From: Labyrinthula sp. Ha
Lineage: Eukaryota; Sar; Bigyra; Labyrinthulida; Labyrinthulaceae
NCBI GenBank assembly: GCA_015227615.1
Contig: JAALGZ010000045.1
Coordinates: 62,001-126,000, forward strand
Direction: 5' to 3'
DNA: 64,000 bases
Below are positions 11,901 to 24,619 of this stretch, piece after piece; the first letter of the stretch is position 1, and each line of letters begins with the position of its first letter. Both the position numbers and the translations under genes were made by a program. A model generated the notes under the pieces. The model worked only from the letters and a program-made list of their open reading frames with translations, ran no database searches and was not told the origin of the DNA.

Positions 11901-13531
11901 TAAGATAATATTATTCTTGAGTAGGACATTCAATGTTCCAGTTACTGTATTTATCAATTTTGATGTCAATATACCACTTACTTGCACGTTTTTTAGTATT
12001 TTTTTTGATATTTTTTAACATATTTTTTTAAGTGTTATGTAGTGAGAGGCTCTTCCGTCTATGATTATGTTTAGACACTCGTTTTGAATCTACAAGAATT
12101 GTTATTCTTCTCTTCTGCAATGACTTTAAAAATCCTTAGAGCTATTTTTATTTTTGTTGTATATATTGAAACTTCACTTATCCTGTTGTTAACATCGTCT
12201 CCTTAATTTTCAGCTGTACTTGATTCGTTTTCTTCTTCTTCCTGTATGTTGACTTTGTTAACTTTTAGTAGCTTGAACTTGCAGGTATTGTATTTATGGT
12301 CTGTTGATCCACATCCATAACAGACTTTCTGCTTTGTTGGGCACTGGCCTTTATAGTGTCCCCATCCTGTACATTTTTTGCATTAAATCTTCTTCTGTTT
12401 TTTCGACTTAAATTTATTTATTCTTACACCATTTTCCAGCGTAGTATTATTTTCTTCTTCGTAGTTATTGAATCTGAGCCCCATTTTGCCTTAGACTTTT
12501 TGCAAAATATCTGATGGCGTTATTTAAATTATCTGCTGAGCACATAAACTTCATTGACGAGAATCTTTCATCAGGTATTTTTCTAATAAATCCTTCAACC
12601 AAGCTTCTTGACAAATATTCTCCCTACATTTGAAACTGTCTAAATGTCATTTTCTATTCGCTTAATTAATGCCTCATGTTACTAATCTGTATCTCTTCCA
12701 TTTTTCATTTAAATTTAATTAGTTGGTCATCTGATATTTCCTAAAGATGTTCCATCAAACTTTTAAAACTTTCAAATGCGCTTTTATCTTCAGCTATGTA
12801 ATGTATGAGGTCCATGGTTATTGTAGCTCTTAAGATAGTTTTGACTTCTTCAGAGTTTGAGGCATAGGTTAGATAAGCTTCAATTTACTTTTTTTTCTAT
12901 TTCGAAAAGCTGGAATACTTTGTATTCACTTGTACTTACAACTGTTGAGTCCAGAGACAACTTCAGTATGAACATTGGGGTATCGATAGAGTCATATATA
13001 TATATATACTCTAGTTTCTGATTTTTTTAAATTCATAAGTTTCTTTTTATTTTCTCTTTATAATTTATTCTTCAGAAAATGGTTCATCTTTGGTATCTTT
13101 TGTTTTTGGTTGAAGAAAGAATATTGGTCCTTTTATGTATTTTGGATTTCTGACATCTCTCAAAACATAGACATTTAAGTTTTTCTTTCCAATAAATGAT
13201 AAAATAGCTTCCTTCCAGTGATAAAAAGAGGTTTTTTTCTCCTAACTTTGGAAATTTTGTCGTTTTTATGCTATTTTCTTCCATTTAATAATAATGTTTG
13301 TTGTGTAGTAACTCACCTTTAGGTATGTGTCGTCCTAAGGAAATGTGGTATTGCTTCAAGATATGTTATTAACAAAAACCATTTCTCCCGACGAGTTAAA
13401 CTATTTTCTCCTATAAAATTAAACTCAAATTTATTTAAATTATTATTTTAAATTTTCTTAAATCCTTTGAATAGCTACCTAGAAATCTGTTTCTTTGCTT
13501 CAGTAGAAATTGTTGTTTTGGGCTCTTAGCT

Positions 13532-13654
13532 TGTTGAACGATACTTAAATTTCTATCCTTTTTTAACACTTAAAGTCTGGTTGGTACCAGAATAAAAGAA
13601 ATAAACAATACTACCATCAACAAAAGATAATGTTTAATTTTTCTCTAATCAACA
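13532..13654 (-). repeat. 5' LTR of the copia relic (approximate)
   Basis: Begins TGTTGAAC and ends AACA, a short terminal inverted repeat. It is aligned by eye with 8854-8983 at roughly 70% identity. Confidence 0.6.
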
Positions 13655-16600
13655 TTTATTTATTATTTTCATCTTCCTTTTAATTCTTATTTATGCTCAT
13701 GAATAAATCTAGCGACATCATTGGTAGTATCTTTTTGATATTGCTAAATTTTGATAATGTTCCACCGAGCTTTCCCAGTATATGTATAAAATAAAATACA
13801 TGTACCGACTGCAATAGATACAAGTACTTTTGAATAATTTCTACCTGAATCGTTTTCGAAAAATTTATATAATTATAATTTAGGTATTTTATTCTTTTAT
13901 CAAAATAATAAATAGGTCTCATAAATCCAAAATTAAGTTCCTTAACTTTTATAAACATCATAATTAACCTTTGATCTAAGATATACCAGAAAATAGTAAA
14001 AATATTTTTTCATAAATAAAATAAAATGTTGTTTTTTATAAAAAAATCGCTGTATACATACATATATTTGAATTATTTGTCAGGAGCATAACTGAAACAA
14101 TAACATGCATTTTTATGTAATTATTTGAAATACTATGGGAAAGATTTGTAAAAAAAATAAAACATCAAAGTTTACACTTTTTATTTTAAGTTACAAAAAT
14201 TTCTTTCAGATAAATTTTCAGTCATATTTTTTTCTTTTGAACAATTAGAGAGTCAGTCTTAACTACCCGAAAGTAGAGTACATGCCCAAATTACATTACC
14301 CCAAATAAGTATTATCTTCGTTTCCAGGGATTTTTTTTTAATTTGATGCAAAAATGCTAAAAAAGACTATAATTTATCTATACTTGAATGTAGTAACAAT
14401 TATTGCTAAATTTTCGTTGCTTGCTATTACCCATTCAGGAACATTTGACATTAATGTGTATCTTTTTCAAAGTTTCTGAGATCTTGGAAATAGGATACAT
14501 TGTTAGGAAGTCTATACACAATACTCCAATTCTCAAACAAAATTGTTTCTAGGCCTAATTTTGCACGTTCTTTCGACTGGTAAGATTTGTTTGGGCTCTA
14601 GACGAGTATTTTTGTGGTATTGTACGGATTGGAGTTGATAAAAACAGTATTTTAGCCCAATATCAACTTTAAAAATGTTAAAAATATCCTAAAACACAGA
14701 ATTAAAGGTTACAGATCGTATTTTTTTAGTTTTTCGGTATTACCTAGTACAAAAGTTTACAGGATTATAGCAGAACTGAGCGATTTCGTATTTTCAGATG
14801 TGCAGATTTTCAACATTTAACTTTTTTGAGTGAGTTTTAGCTCAGTTACAATTAACCAGAAAAGAGATATCATGAGAAATTATTTGAGAAGATATGTATG
14901 GTGAATACTTAGTGTCTCAGAAGAATCAGATCATCTATAGAGTTGTTCTTCATGATGTTACGTTTAAATGTATGTTTTTCTACAGATCTGTAAACTTAGT
15001 GACAAGGATCCTTAGAATTAGCGTTTTTTGAGTTTAAATTATTCATCCTTATCAAATACCTTAATAAAACACACGGTTCTAAATCTGCATTAAATTTAAA
15101 ATGCATTGAGGGTAATAATATTGCATTTGAGGAAGAATTCGTGACAAAGAGTAACAAACACTATCTATATTATTTTCAGTAATCATGGTTTCTTTACACT
15201 TTGTAATGTTTTAATCTTATAAATTTTCATTCAAATAAGTGTTAGAATGAGATTGCAATATATCTTGAAGTTTGAAGAAGAACTTAAAATGTATTTTAGA
15301 ATATGTTGCCAGTATACTGCATTTTGAAAAAAAAGAATACAGTTGTGAACGCCTGCAAAAAAACTGTAAAATAATATTGGTTACTACAAGCAGTAACTTG
15401 AATATAAGAGCAACTACTGAGAAATTGAGTGGCTATAAAATCTTTTCTTAACTGTTTTCTGGTCAATATAAAGAGACTGGGCTATATTTTGGTGGTATTT
15501 GGTATTCTACTTAAAATTAAAATTTTCAAATCCTACATTATCTTATGCAGCTAGAAATGAACTTAGAATAGCTTTAAAAGAATGTATTTCAATTTGTATA
15601 ACAACAAAATTTCATTGATAAATAAAATCTACGATTATTTAATAACTCTACCAAAATACAGGTTTTCACGAAAAGAATTAAATGTGATAACTGGATAAAC
15701 TACTACTATTACAAACTTTAAAAGTGGGTGGTAAGACATTGTTTTCAATACTTATCTCATGGACAATGCTAAGTGTGTAGGATGAGTTTGGGTAAAATAT
15801 ACTTGTAACCAAATTATGACATGAAATTAATATATTTTCAAAAATATATGAATGAAAAGTTCTAGTGTCATATATATATGCCATATGACATATATACAAC
15901 TAAAATACTTCATTAAAGAAATGCATTTAATACATCTAATAATAATTTTGATAAAAAATAGCAACAAATTATTAAGAGAAATCACTACAACTGGATCAAG
16001 TATTGATATGAAATTTCTTCTCATGATTTTGTACGTTAAGACTCACATATTTGTAGTTAATTTTGCATAAAGCTAATTTCTTTTTATTGGTATAAAGTTA
16101 TTTGAGTTAACCTTTAAACGGGGCAATTTTTCCATTTTTGAAATCAAGTCTGAAACAAGATACGAATTTTTCTCTATGAAGATTAGTAAATATTTTAACT
16201 ATCGCCAAGGTTTTACCTCTATTTTATCGGTTTTCTTTTCTCTGAGAGACTAGAACTAATTGTTTAAAAATATGTAGAGAAGGTATTTAGAATATTTTTT
16301 TACTCTCTAGGAGTAACTTTTTGAGCTGAGACTTAGACAATTTCAAGGCTGAAGTTAGTAGCCATAGGAAGAGTTTCATATCAAATAGCTTGGAAACAAT
16401 GTTGATTATATGTTGCATTTGGTTCTGAGTAAGTGTTTTTTGCGATTTTATTCTTTCAGTGTAACAGCATAGGCAGAATATATTATGGAGATATGGTTTT
16501 GGAAAAATATTATACAGTTAAATGATTTTAGAAACCCAGAAAGCCACCGTAAGAATTTTCTTAACATCAATTTCCGCAAAATTCACGATGTGTTGATGAC

Positions 16601-17151
16601 ATCTTAACATCAACATCCTTAAGCAAAATTTGAATATTTTTCAATGTTGGTTAATGTTTACCACGATAAGAAACTCTGGTGATGAAACTTTAACTAAAAT
16701 CTTTCTTACGTCCCAACTTTGCAAACATATCCAATCGGGAATATTATTCAATATCACACCTTCTGTAACAACCAATAAAATATATAATGCCGTCAACTGC
16801 CTTAGAAATACTTCAAAGAAATATTGAAGAACTCGAAGCATGTGAGAAATTAATCATAACAAATCTAAGATTAAGACAGATAATAACTGCAGTTAGACAA
16901 TTAATTGTCCGTATCGTCTATATATATATGAGGATACATATATTAAGTTAAATAAAATGAAAGAGCTTTAAAAGAGCTTTAAGATGATATAAGTAACGTT
17001 TTCCATCTCCCAGTAGTTGTTGAGATATTAAGGTGTTACGATCTGTTGTTTCTGGTGCTTATGTATTAGTAAAAATGTATTATGTAAAATTGCACTAATT
17101 GTATAGTAATGTAATATTTTATTATAACTATGTAAAGTGTAAACAGTCAGT
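13655..17151. other. Long AT-rich gene-free stretch
   Basis: Small open frames here (for example around 13680-13961 and 15678-16070) have low-complexity Ile/Asn/Tyr/Lys composition and lie on both strands across AT-rich sequence. I see no domain, splice structure or repeat that supports a gene. A palindromic AT tract occurs near 15870-15895. Confidence 0.5.
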
Positions 17152-18635
17152 ATGGAGAAAGTCCTACACTCTACTTCTTAGTGTCTGACTACTGCAAACG
17201 CAACTCTTCAGCAAAAGGTTGTTGGCAGTCAATTATCGGATCTTCGAAACGAACACTTTATCAAGTATTTTCCTTCTTTGTTTAATTCTTAGTGAAGCTT
17301 TGAATAAAGCATTGCGAATAAAGGAAAAAAGAAAGAATGGATTTGATTCTAAACTTTTATCTTTAGAGATATCAAGGCGAAAGCAAAATGCACAAATATT
17401 TTACGAAGAGTATAATGCAATAAAAAATACTAACTATATAACCACTCAAGTGAATTCTGGGTCAGAAATAAGAAAAGTTAATATCTCTGAAATTGAAAAG
17501 AGTTTAATTGAGAAAATCGAGTTTAAAATTTCAGAAAAACTTGTTTTCTTTATTGAGGAATTTAATGGACAAAGTTTGGATCTACAAATTTTTTATTCCG
17601 AATATTCGAGTATGAAAGAGGAAAAAGTAAGTTATTCTGCTTTTTTTGGATTCTTTTATTGTATTGGAAGCTTATGATTATTCCAAGGTTAAATTCACAA
17701 CGAGATACAAGAAATATTTGGAGGATTTAGCAAAATATCTTCTGGATTTCTTCAATAGAACTCAACCTTTGGCTGAACTTGATATTCAATCTGTTGCAAA
17801 GCAAAAAGTTGTTGAATATATTGGATCTTTTAAAATAGTTTCTGAAAATACGAAAAATGAACTCCAAAAACAAAGTTTAAAAGTTGGAGGAAGAAAAGAA
17901 GATCAAGAAAAAAGATTAAAACTTGCTATTGAGAAAGAGGATGAAAAAATAGAAATGTTGGAGCTTAGTAAAATAGGTTTAAAAGATTTCAAAGTGAAAA
18001 GCTTTCGGTATCCTAAAAAAACTATTCTGAAAACAAATGTTTCTTTTTTGTATTTATTTTGCTTGGAAGAAATAATTAGAGAAGTAGTTCGAGAAGATGG
18101 AATGAGTAGAAAAATAACGAAAACTAAGGAAAGAGTTACTAAGAAATAAACTATGTCCTTTAAAGAACACCAAGAAGAAAACTTCTTAGCTGAAAGAGAA
18201 CTTCGTGCACTTCATTCTCTTAATTTTATTCATGACTTAACTCAAGATGCCGCTGAAGAAACGGTTCGAGCAGTTAAAAAACAGAAAACAAATAAAAAAG
18301 CGCTTGTTAGATTAGATGGAGAACCAGTTCCACTTTGGTTGTATAAACTAGAAGGTCTTCATGAAAGTTTTGAGTGCGAGATTTGTGGAAATTTTACATA
18401 CAGAGGGAGAAAGAATTTTGATAAACACTTTCAAGAATGGCGACATGCAAATGGAATGAAGCTTCTAAGAATACCAAATACAAGACATTTTCATGACATT
18501 ATCAAAATTGAGAATGCTAGAAAGTTGTATTCCAAATTGGAGGGACAAATTAAGAATGAGTTTGAAGCTGTGGAAGAGTTTGAGACACCAGATGGCCAAA
18601 AAATTGTTCAGAAACAAGTGTACAGCCTGAGCTAA
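17152..18635 (+). CDS. SF3A3: Splicing factor 3A subunit 3 (SF3A3 / SAP61 / Prp9)
   Basis: Component of the SF3a complex of U2 snRNP, needed for branch-site recognition in the nucleus. The C-terminal third is diagnostic: PVPLWLYKLEGL, then a matrin-type zinc finger (CEICGNFTYRGR ... HFQEWRHANGM, about 18370-18460), IPNTRHFHDI, and an end at TPDGQKIVQKQVYSLS with TAA, as in the family. An SAP-like motif (LKVGGRKEDQEKRL) sits near 17875-17925, and the Prp9 N-terminal helix motif FYEEYNAIK near 17400. The start MEK at 17152 fits the family start. A 28-nt intron at 17265-17292 (GTATTT...TTCTTAG) keeps the frame open. Oddities: an in-frame TAG at 17179-17181 that also looks like a splice acceptor, one extra T in a seven-T run at 17641-17647 (or a GTAAGT intron starting at 17627), and an in-frame TAA at 18147-18149 in a poorly conserved region about 50 residues longer than usual, probably intronic. 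Identity is secure, the exact exon model is not. Confidence 0.85.
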
Positions 18636-19092
18636 CGGTTAAAGGCATCATTTTCTCTTTAGAAAAAGATTAGATTATTGGAATACAAAGACAAGAAATC
18701 AAAGCTGGTTTTCATGAGTTTTAGAACGACCGCCCTGCAGATGCCACAAAATCTTTCTACCAGCGTTGCGTAAATGGCCTTTTGAGTTCAAACCAGCGTT
18801 TGCGAAGAGATATTTTCTTGTAATGGGCAGCTACTTTTTTCTCATGTAAACCAGGTAGTTTTCAAAGCAAATAGTTGTTTGCACAGATACCTAGAGATAT
18901 CTAGCTTGACTGTTACACCTCCATTTTCCTTTTTCCTTGTTGGTATTACATTTATTTTGCCTTTCATTGAACAGCTCAGTTGAGAAAAACAAAAAAAAAC
19001 AAAATCACTTGAGCATTAGAAAGACTCTTCAATTCTTTAAGATATCGACTGGCTACAAAAAAACATTTTGTGAACAGCAAGGTAGACGAAAT

Positions 19093-20448
19093 TTATTTAT
19101 TTTTTCTATCAAGTGCGGAACAAGGAAAGTTTAAATATCTAATGGTTGTTTCTTTTTGCTTTGTAGAAAGTCTTGTAATAGAATAGTTGCAATTGGGTTC
19201 TTCTTTAAAACTACTTTGTAGATTATTCTTCTCATTCAAGTGTATGTCGGAGAGGTCAAAATCTTCAAAGGAAGAAACTGATCTGAAAATATTAACACCA
19301 ATATCTCCAACCTGCAATCACAATCAATTTTTCGTGTTCATTTAAGAAATAGATACGAAGTAAAGTATTTGGGAAAAAGAGACAGCAAAACCTGTGCAAG
19401 ATGTTTTGAAACATTGTCATCTTCAAGAAATTCTTTTCCATTCTAGCTTTTACAAAAAGATAACGAAATTAAATGTACAACACGAGCAAAATCATTAACA
19501 GAACCAGAAACATATTTTATTTTTCTACGATCGAGAAATACGAATTTAAGAGGAAAGTAACAAATATTCTAACTTCATGACAGGAAATCTAAGATTACAG
19601 CAAGAAGCATCATGTATTATAAAAAGATTTGTCTCGGTGATCTTTGGTATATGATCTCTTAGGTGTGCCGTTTCTACAGAGTATAGTTTCATGGAATAAA
19701 ACAAATTTTCATTAGGAATCTTTAGAGTTAGATTAAAAAATGGTTTCGTTATGCTTCTTCTTGATTTTTGGTAAGATGTTTTAAAAGACTGTAATATTTT
19801 TTGTATTCTATCAAGTTATGTAGATGATAAAACTTTCTTTGACACCTTCAGATGAAGCAATTATAAAAAAACAATATTTTTTTCCTTTTATTTATCAGAT
19901 TTTTAAAAACATGCTTTCCATTGAACTTTATAATATCTTCCTTTTAATAAAATTATGGTTTACGTATTAGTGAATAGCTCAGCTAAATTAGCAATTACCT
20001 CTTATAAAACTATAATATGATAATATAAGTTTTTCATTTGAGGTTTTCTTTTATCAGAATAAATATAAGATTTATATTTTGAACCCTTTCTTGATACAAA
20101 TCTTCTTATTTCTCTTATAGTGATCACTTAAGCCCAAACAGTTGCAGAAATACCTTCAAAGTATAGTTTTGTTTATTTCAATACTCGAACTAATATAAAA
20201 TTGAATCTATTGAAAATGTAAAACTCTCTATAATAAATATACAATTAATTGTGCAGAAATAAATAAGTGAGAGAGCTTCCTCTTTTATTAACAGTTTTTT
20301 TTTCGTTAGAGTAGTCCCGCTTTCTTGGCTCAAAGCTGGAACTTGGAATATTAGCAAGTTTATTGAAGACAACTCTCATGCTTGTTTGACTTATCTCATC
20401 TAATTCTTTTGTCCAATGGCGAACTAGTGTTGTCACAAAACTTCTCAC
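19093..20448 (-). CDS. Spliced host gene of unknown function
   Basis: I do not recognise the product. The last exon is well supported: 19311-19093 (73 codons, starting VGDIGVNIFRS and ending at a stop) is preceded by an 80-nt intron 19312-19391 with a CACAG|GTTTTG donor and a TTGCAG acceptor, and joins in phase to an upstream exon ending EDDNVSKHLAQ. Further upstream open stretches read SITKPFFNLTLKIPNENL and ETAHLRDHIPKI (about 19800-19600), LDRRKIKYVSGSVNDFARV (about 19540-19480) and RHWTKELDEISQTSMRVVF (about 20430-20350). These look like coding sequence separated by small introns, but their joins are not resolved. It is convergent with SF3A3. No transmembrane segment or known motif is visible. 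Confidence 0.45.
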
Positions 20449-21736
20449 ATATTTTTTTTAATTTTTCTTAATCATCACTATATTAAACTTACTAGTCAGG
20501 AATTGTCATCATTAGTTTATATTCCGACTATTAAATACTTATCTAGGATATTTCATTTTTATTTGATTGAAAATTCTGGAGCAGCAAGTAAATAGGTAAT
20601 TCAAAGGGGCAACTTTAAATAAAAAAACTATCATCACAAATAATATTAAGAGTTTACTTATTCATCATTCTAAAATATTTGCTGAGGTCAATTATTCGGG
20701 TAAATTCATTGGATGTATTCAAGTATTTCATCATAAAGTTTATGTAGAGGAAACATGGTTCTTATAAGATAAGATGTGTCCAAGTATAAATGAACAAAAT
20801 ATATCACTTTTATATAAATATTCTAAAGAAATAATAAGGAAAAATGTGTGCTTCATTGTTTTATTTCCTTAGCTTCAAATAAGTAGATTACATTCACTAT
20901 GTTGCTTGAATTAGCAGGAAATACTTTGAAAGTGATTTATGGAACACGAAAAAAAGTAAACTTTCTTTAAAATTAACAAAATAAAAACTATAATATCAAT
21001 AGATACTCCTTAATTAAAACATATTTTTTTTGAAATGCCTCTTTATAAATGAAACAAAAAGGATACAGATCCAGTTCAGGCGAAGAAAAAAAAGAACATT
21101 GTACAGTAATTGAAAATAAACCAATATAGTAAGGCTCGAATGAAATACTTAGACAGAAAAATATAAGACCATAAAGAATGATCAAGTACTATTTCTATTA
21201 TCCAACTAAACTCCTGTAATGAACTTTACCTAAACTATATTCTTTCATAACGAAATTCTTTTTGGATATTTTCTTCCTATTAAATTATCATTTCGAAATA
21301 ATTTCATGAGCAAACTATTGGCTAGTTGAAATACTTCCACATATTAGACTTCAAGCATTTAGTTTCTTAATTATCTCCTTGTTCGTTTTTTCTTTGGTAT
21401 TTAAATATTCCTTTCTTAGTTCGTCGTAAAATCAAAACAGGAAGAAAAAAATTCTTCTATGCACGTATTTCTCTTATAGCCATAACCTTTCAAACATTTT
21501 TATTAGTTACGAAAGCTTCTAAAATGTATTGATTAGCATTAACGAAAAGGAATCATTATTCTTCTTTTCTTGATTCAGTTTTTGTTGGCTTTTCTTCTAT
21601 TCTAGAAGAAATTTCCTCGAATTTTCATTTTCTATTAATTGCAGTTAAAATTTGTGAATAACCGTTAAGATTTGTGGATTTTTTCGTCCGTTAAAACAAA
21701 ACCTAATTGAAAATAAAGGTTCGGAAAAATATAAAT
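20449..21736. other. AT-rich spacer
   Basis: No supportable gene. It presumably contains the promoters of the divergent flanking genes. Confidence 0.4.
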
Positions 21737-22050
21737 ATGTCAAATATAAATATGTCGAATATAAATATAAGTAGAAAGTTGACAGAGGATTCAGGAAGAG
21801 AACAAAGTAAAGAGTCATCAAAGGAGGCAAGAGAAAAGAAAAAGAAGTACATTAAAGCGTTGCAAGAGTTGGTCAACAAGACAAAGTTCAGAGAAAGTAG
21901 ATTAGATAAAATTGCCAAAGAGCTGAGACGAGAAAAAAAAGTGAAATAAATTATAGAAATGTTTTAATGCTGTTAAAAAGTGTTGAATGTGTAAGTTTCA
22001 GTAATGAAATTAGTCTTCTTCAGTTGCTGCTTATTGACAATGAAGCATAT

Positions 22051-22179
22051 TGATGTGAACCGTTAAATTGGAATAGATTAATATGTACGTTAAGTTAGAG
22101 TTTTTGACATAAGCATTAAAATTGAAATAAAGTGACAAAGTTATAAGCTTATATAGAAGACCTTTTGGACTATAAATCA
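22051..22179 (+). repeat. 5' LTR, 129 bp
   Basis: Pairs with 29098-29226. TGAT...ATCA termini. It is unusually short for an LTR, and the palindrome at 22180 follows directly. Confidence 0.95.
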
Positions 22180-22191
22180 TTGTTCGAACAA
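22180..22191 (+). other. Palindrome at the primer-binding position
   Basis: TTGTTCGAACAA is a perfect 12-bp palindrome directly after the 5' LTR. The usual tRNA-complementary TGG start of a primer-binding site is absent. Confidence 0.7.
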
Positions 22192-22264
22192 CGTTCCCTA
22201 TAGCCGGAGGACGTATATTTATATATTTTAGGCAAATACAAACACGAAGAGATGCACACGGTCA

Positions 22265-23990
22265 TTGTCAAGAGCAACTAAAGACTTCATCTTTGCGTCC
22301 CTGTCACCGAGAAGGAAAAGAAAGCCTATAAGAGTTCATAAAAAGAAAGTGATGGAGCAAGAAGATACCAAAAACCCAGATGAAGGCACTCCTTCGTTCC
22401 CAAGACAGACATCTGGACCTTCGTCCCCGCCCTCTCCTAGGGACGATGCACAGTTCCAGAGATATTTTCTACAGCCGCATCCGGCCCCGCTGATGCCACC
22501 ACCGTTTCTACGCTCCCTGAAACCAGAGGATGTAATCTCTTTTCTACATAGCTTCCACAACGCTAATGCTGCGGTCAGGGTTAGTAGAGGTCAGGCTCTA
22601 AGCGTCCAGCCTTATATTGACGGCCGAGTTATCAGGAAATTGAAAGAAGCAAAAGGATACAGTACCTCTGCTGAAATCCTTAAAGAACTGGATACCATTG
22701 TAGAAGAATATGATCGAAGTAAAAAGGAGGATGTGCTCCATATTTTAGATAGTAAACTAGCCTGGGATCTCACTGAACCCACGGAAGAAAGAAGAGTCAA
22801 TGCATACATAGACACAGTCCTCGAGATCATGAACGGGGACGGCCTAAAGAATGATAAGAAAATAGAAACTAAGACAGTTAAACTGGTGCTCAAGAACCTC
22901 CCTAGCAAATATGAACTCGAACCTTCTGACCACGATAGACTCAAGATTTTATTATCTAATGCAAGGGCCAAGATTTTATCCCCAGTGGAAATAGAGCTGC
23001 TTGAAGCGGGGGAAAGGAATATGAAGAACAAAGGAGGTGATCCGGTCACCCATGAAAAGATTAACAATCTCAAAAAGTTACTGATATACAAGGCATCGGT
23101 CCTAAGAAATACAAGAAGGGAAGCTGAAGATCTACATGGACTTGAAAGAACCAAGAGGAAAAATATTCTGGGTTTATCAGAAGGAATCTCGCAGAATACG
23201 GCTGGCCAACTAGTGGTCACACTCGCCAACCTCTTATCTCCAAAAGCATCCTCTTTACCAAATCAGAGTTATGTTAATGCAGTAAGGAACATCCAAGCTA
23301 CAGCTACCCCATCATCCCATAACCTGGATCTCAACAGCCCATTGAAAAGCCCGGGTAACCCTGCTCCAGGTATTGTATGTTATTTTTGTGGTGGTGATGG
23401 ACATCGAGTAAGTGAATGCATGACTTTAAAGAATATTAATATGGAAAGGGCTTCAAAGGGACTCTCCCCAGCCTATGTTCCAAGATTCAATAGGAGAGTA
23501 AATGATAGAGGGTACACGAACAACAGGAGACCCAGTTTCAAAACGCCAGTAAAAGAACGTCGTAGTTTGCCGGATATCATGGTCAAGAATTTTGATGGTA
23601 TGAATGGAGTAAGGTTGAACTCACAGAAAGCTCAAGTTGAGTTATTTTATCCAGAGCTCAAGTGGACACCGGTAAAAGGCGCGTTGGATTCTGGCGCAGG
23701 AATGACAGTGGGAGGAGTCAAAGCCTATAGCAGCTACTGCACTAACCTGGAGACTTTAAGAAACGATAGACACGTAGTCCTTCCGAATGGATCTCGTATT
23801 CCAGTGGCCATGCAAGGATATGTCGAAGCCCGCGCAAGACATGAAAATGGAAAAGTAAACACCTTCAAGCGCCTAAGGGTATTTCTTTCGGATTTAGATG
23901 ACTGGGATTGGTTTCTTATAGGTTTTCCAGAGCTAGCTGCACTCCACGCAACATCGGATCAAGTACTTGCTCAAGTAGCTGAAATGCCAA
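22265..23990 (+). mobile_element. gag and protease part of the 22-kb element
   Basis: A Pro-rich, basic start (after about 22265) leads into a helical capsid-like region with FLHSFHNAN (about 22535). A zinc knuckle CYFCGGDGHRVSEC lies at about 23378-23419. The protease active site LDSGAG is at about 23684-23701, with a WFLIGFPEL strand near 23910-23937 that matches the usual second conserved protease block. This is the normal Ty3 position for protease, upstream of RT. Confidence 0.85.
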
Positions 23991-24619
23991 AGCCATCCCT
24001 CAGAGACTATGTAAATAAATAGGATGTAGGCCTGGGGAGAAAGAAGAACCGCGCTTTCCCTTGGGAGCCACCAGATAGCGAGTCAGCTACAGGAATTCAG
24101 GAAGGAAAAGTGAGGGAAGATATTAATTTATTGGACGATCAAGATTGGCAGCGTTTTAAGCAACATATTCAGCCACCTCTGGAGGAATATGATACTTCAC
24201 ACAACTTATTTACTAAAGAAGCGGAATCACTTGGAGCGTTTATTATAGAAGAGGACAAGAATAATTTGGCTATAAAACCGTCAAAGAGAATTGAAGGAAT
24301 GAATCAGCAAGGTGATGATAAAGCAGAAAAGGTTAGAGAGTTTCAAAAACTCGACCACGTCGAATCGGATCCCATTTTTATTGACTCCATGGAAAGAGAT
24401 GTAAGCATGCATTTGAAGAAGGAACAAGGATTTGGCGAAAATATAGATCTCAGAACGGAAGAAGAAGAAAAGAAGTTCCTCGAAAAGGATGATGAGGTTA
24501 TTCTTCAGGCAATAGATGATAAAATAAGAAGCATTTCAGGACTTGAAAAGGATAAGTTGCACCAGCTGAAAGATATATTGATCAAGAACAAAAGGTCATT
24601 TGGATTGAAGTCTTAACCG

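Larger units (their letters stand above)
8854..13654 (-). mobile_element. Decayed Ty1/copia LTR retrotransposon
   Basis: The minus-strand order is gag, integrase, reverse transcriptase, RNase H, the copia arrangement. Two consecutive zinc knuckles of the CX2CX4HX4C type (CKKCTGWGHYKGQC and CYGCGSTDHKYNTC) lie near 12395-12280. An integrase core with VVVIDSF and LFSDNGSEL motifs lies near 11410-11250. Copia-type RT with FLYVDNLLFSG is near 9910-9870. RNase H has the copia signature DSQSAIRI near 9190-9160. It is flanked by two short, similar repeats that both begin TGTTGAAC on the plus strand. The element is broken in many places, and the flanking repeats are only about 70% alike, so the insertion is old. 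No clear target duplication remains. Confidence 0.85.

Noticed and set aside
15678-16070. Overlapping small open frames on both strands.
   Set aside because: Low-complexity AT-rich sequence with mirrored frames and no domain, start context or splice signal.
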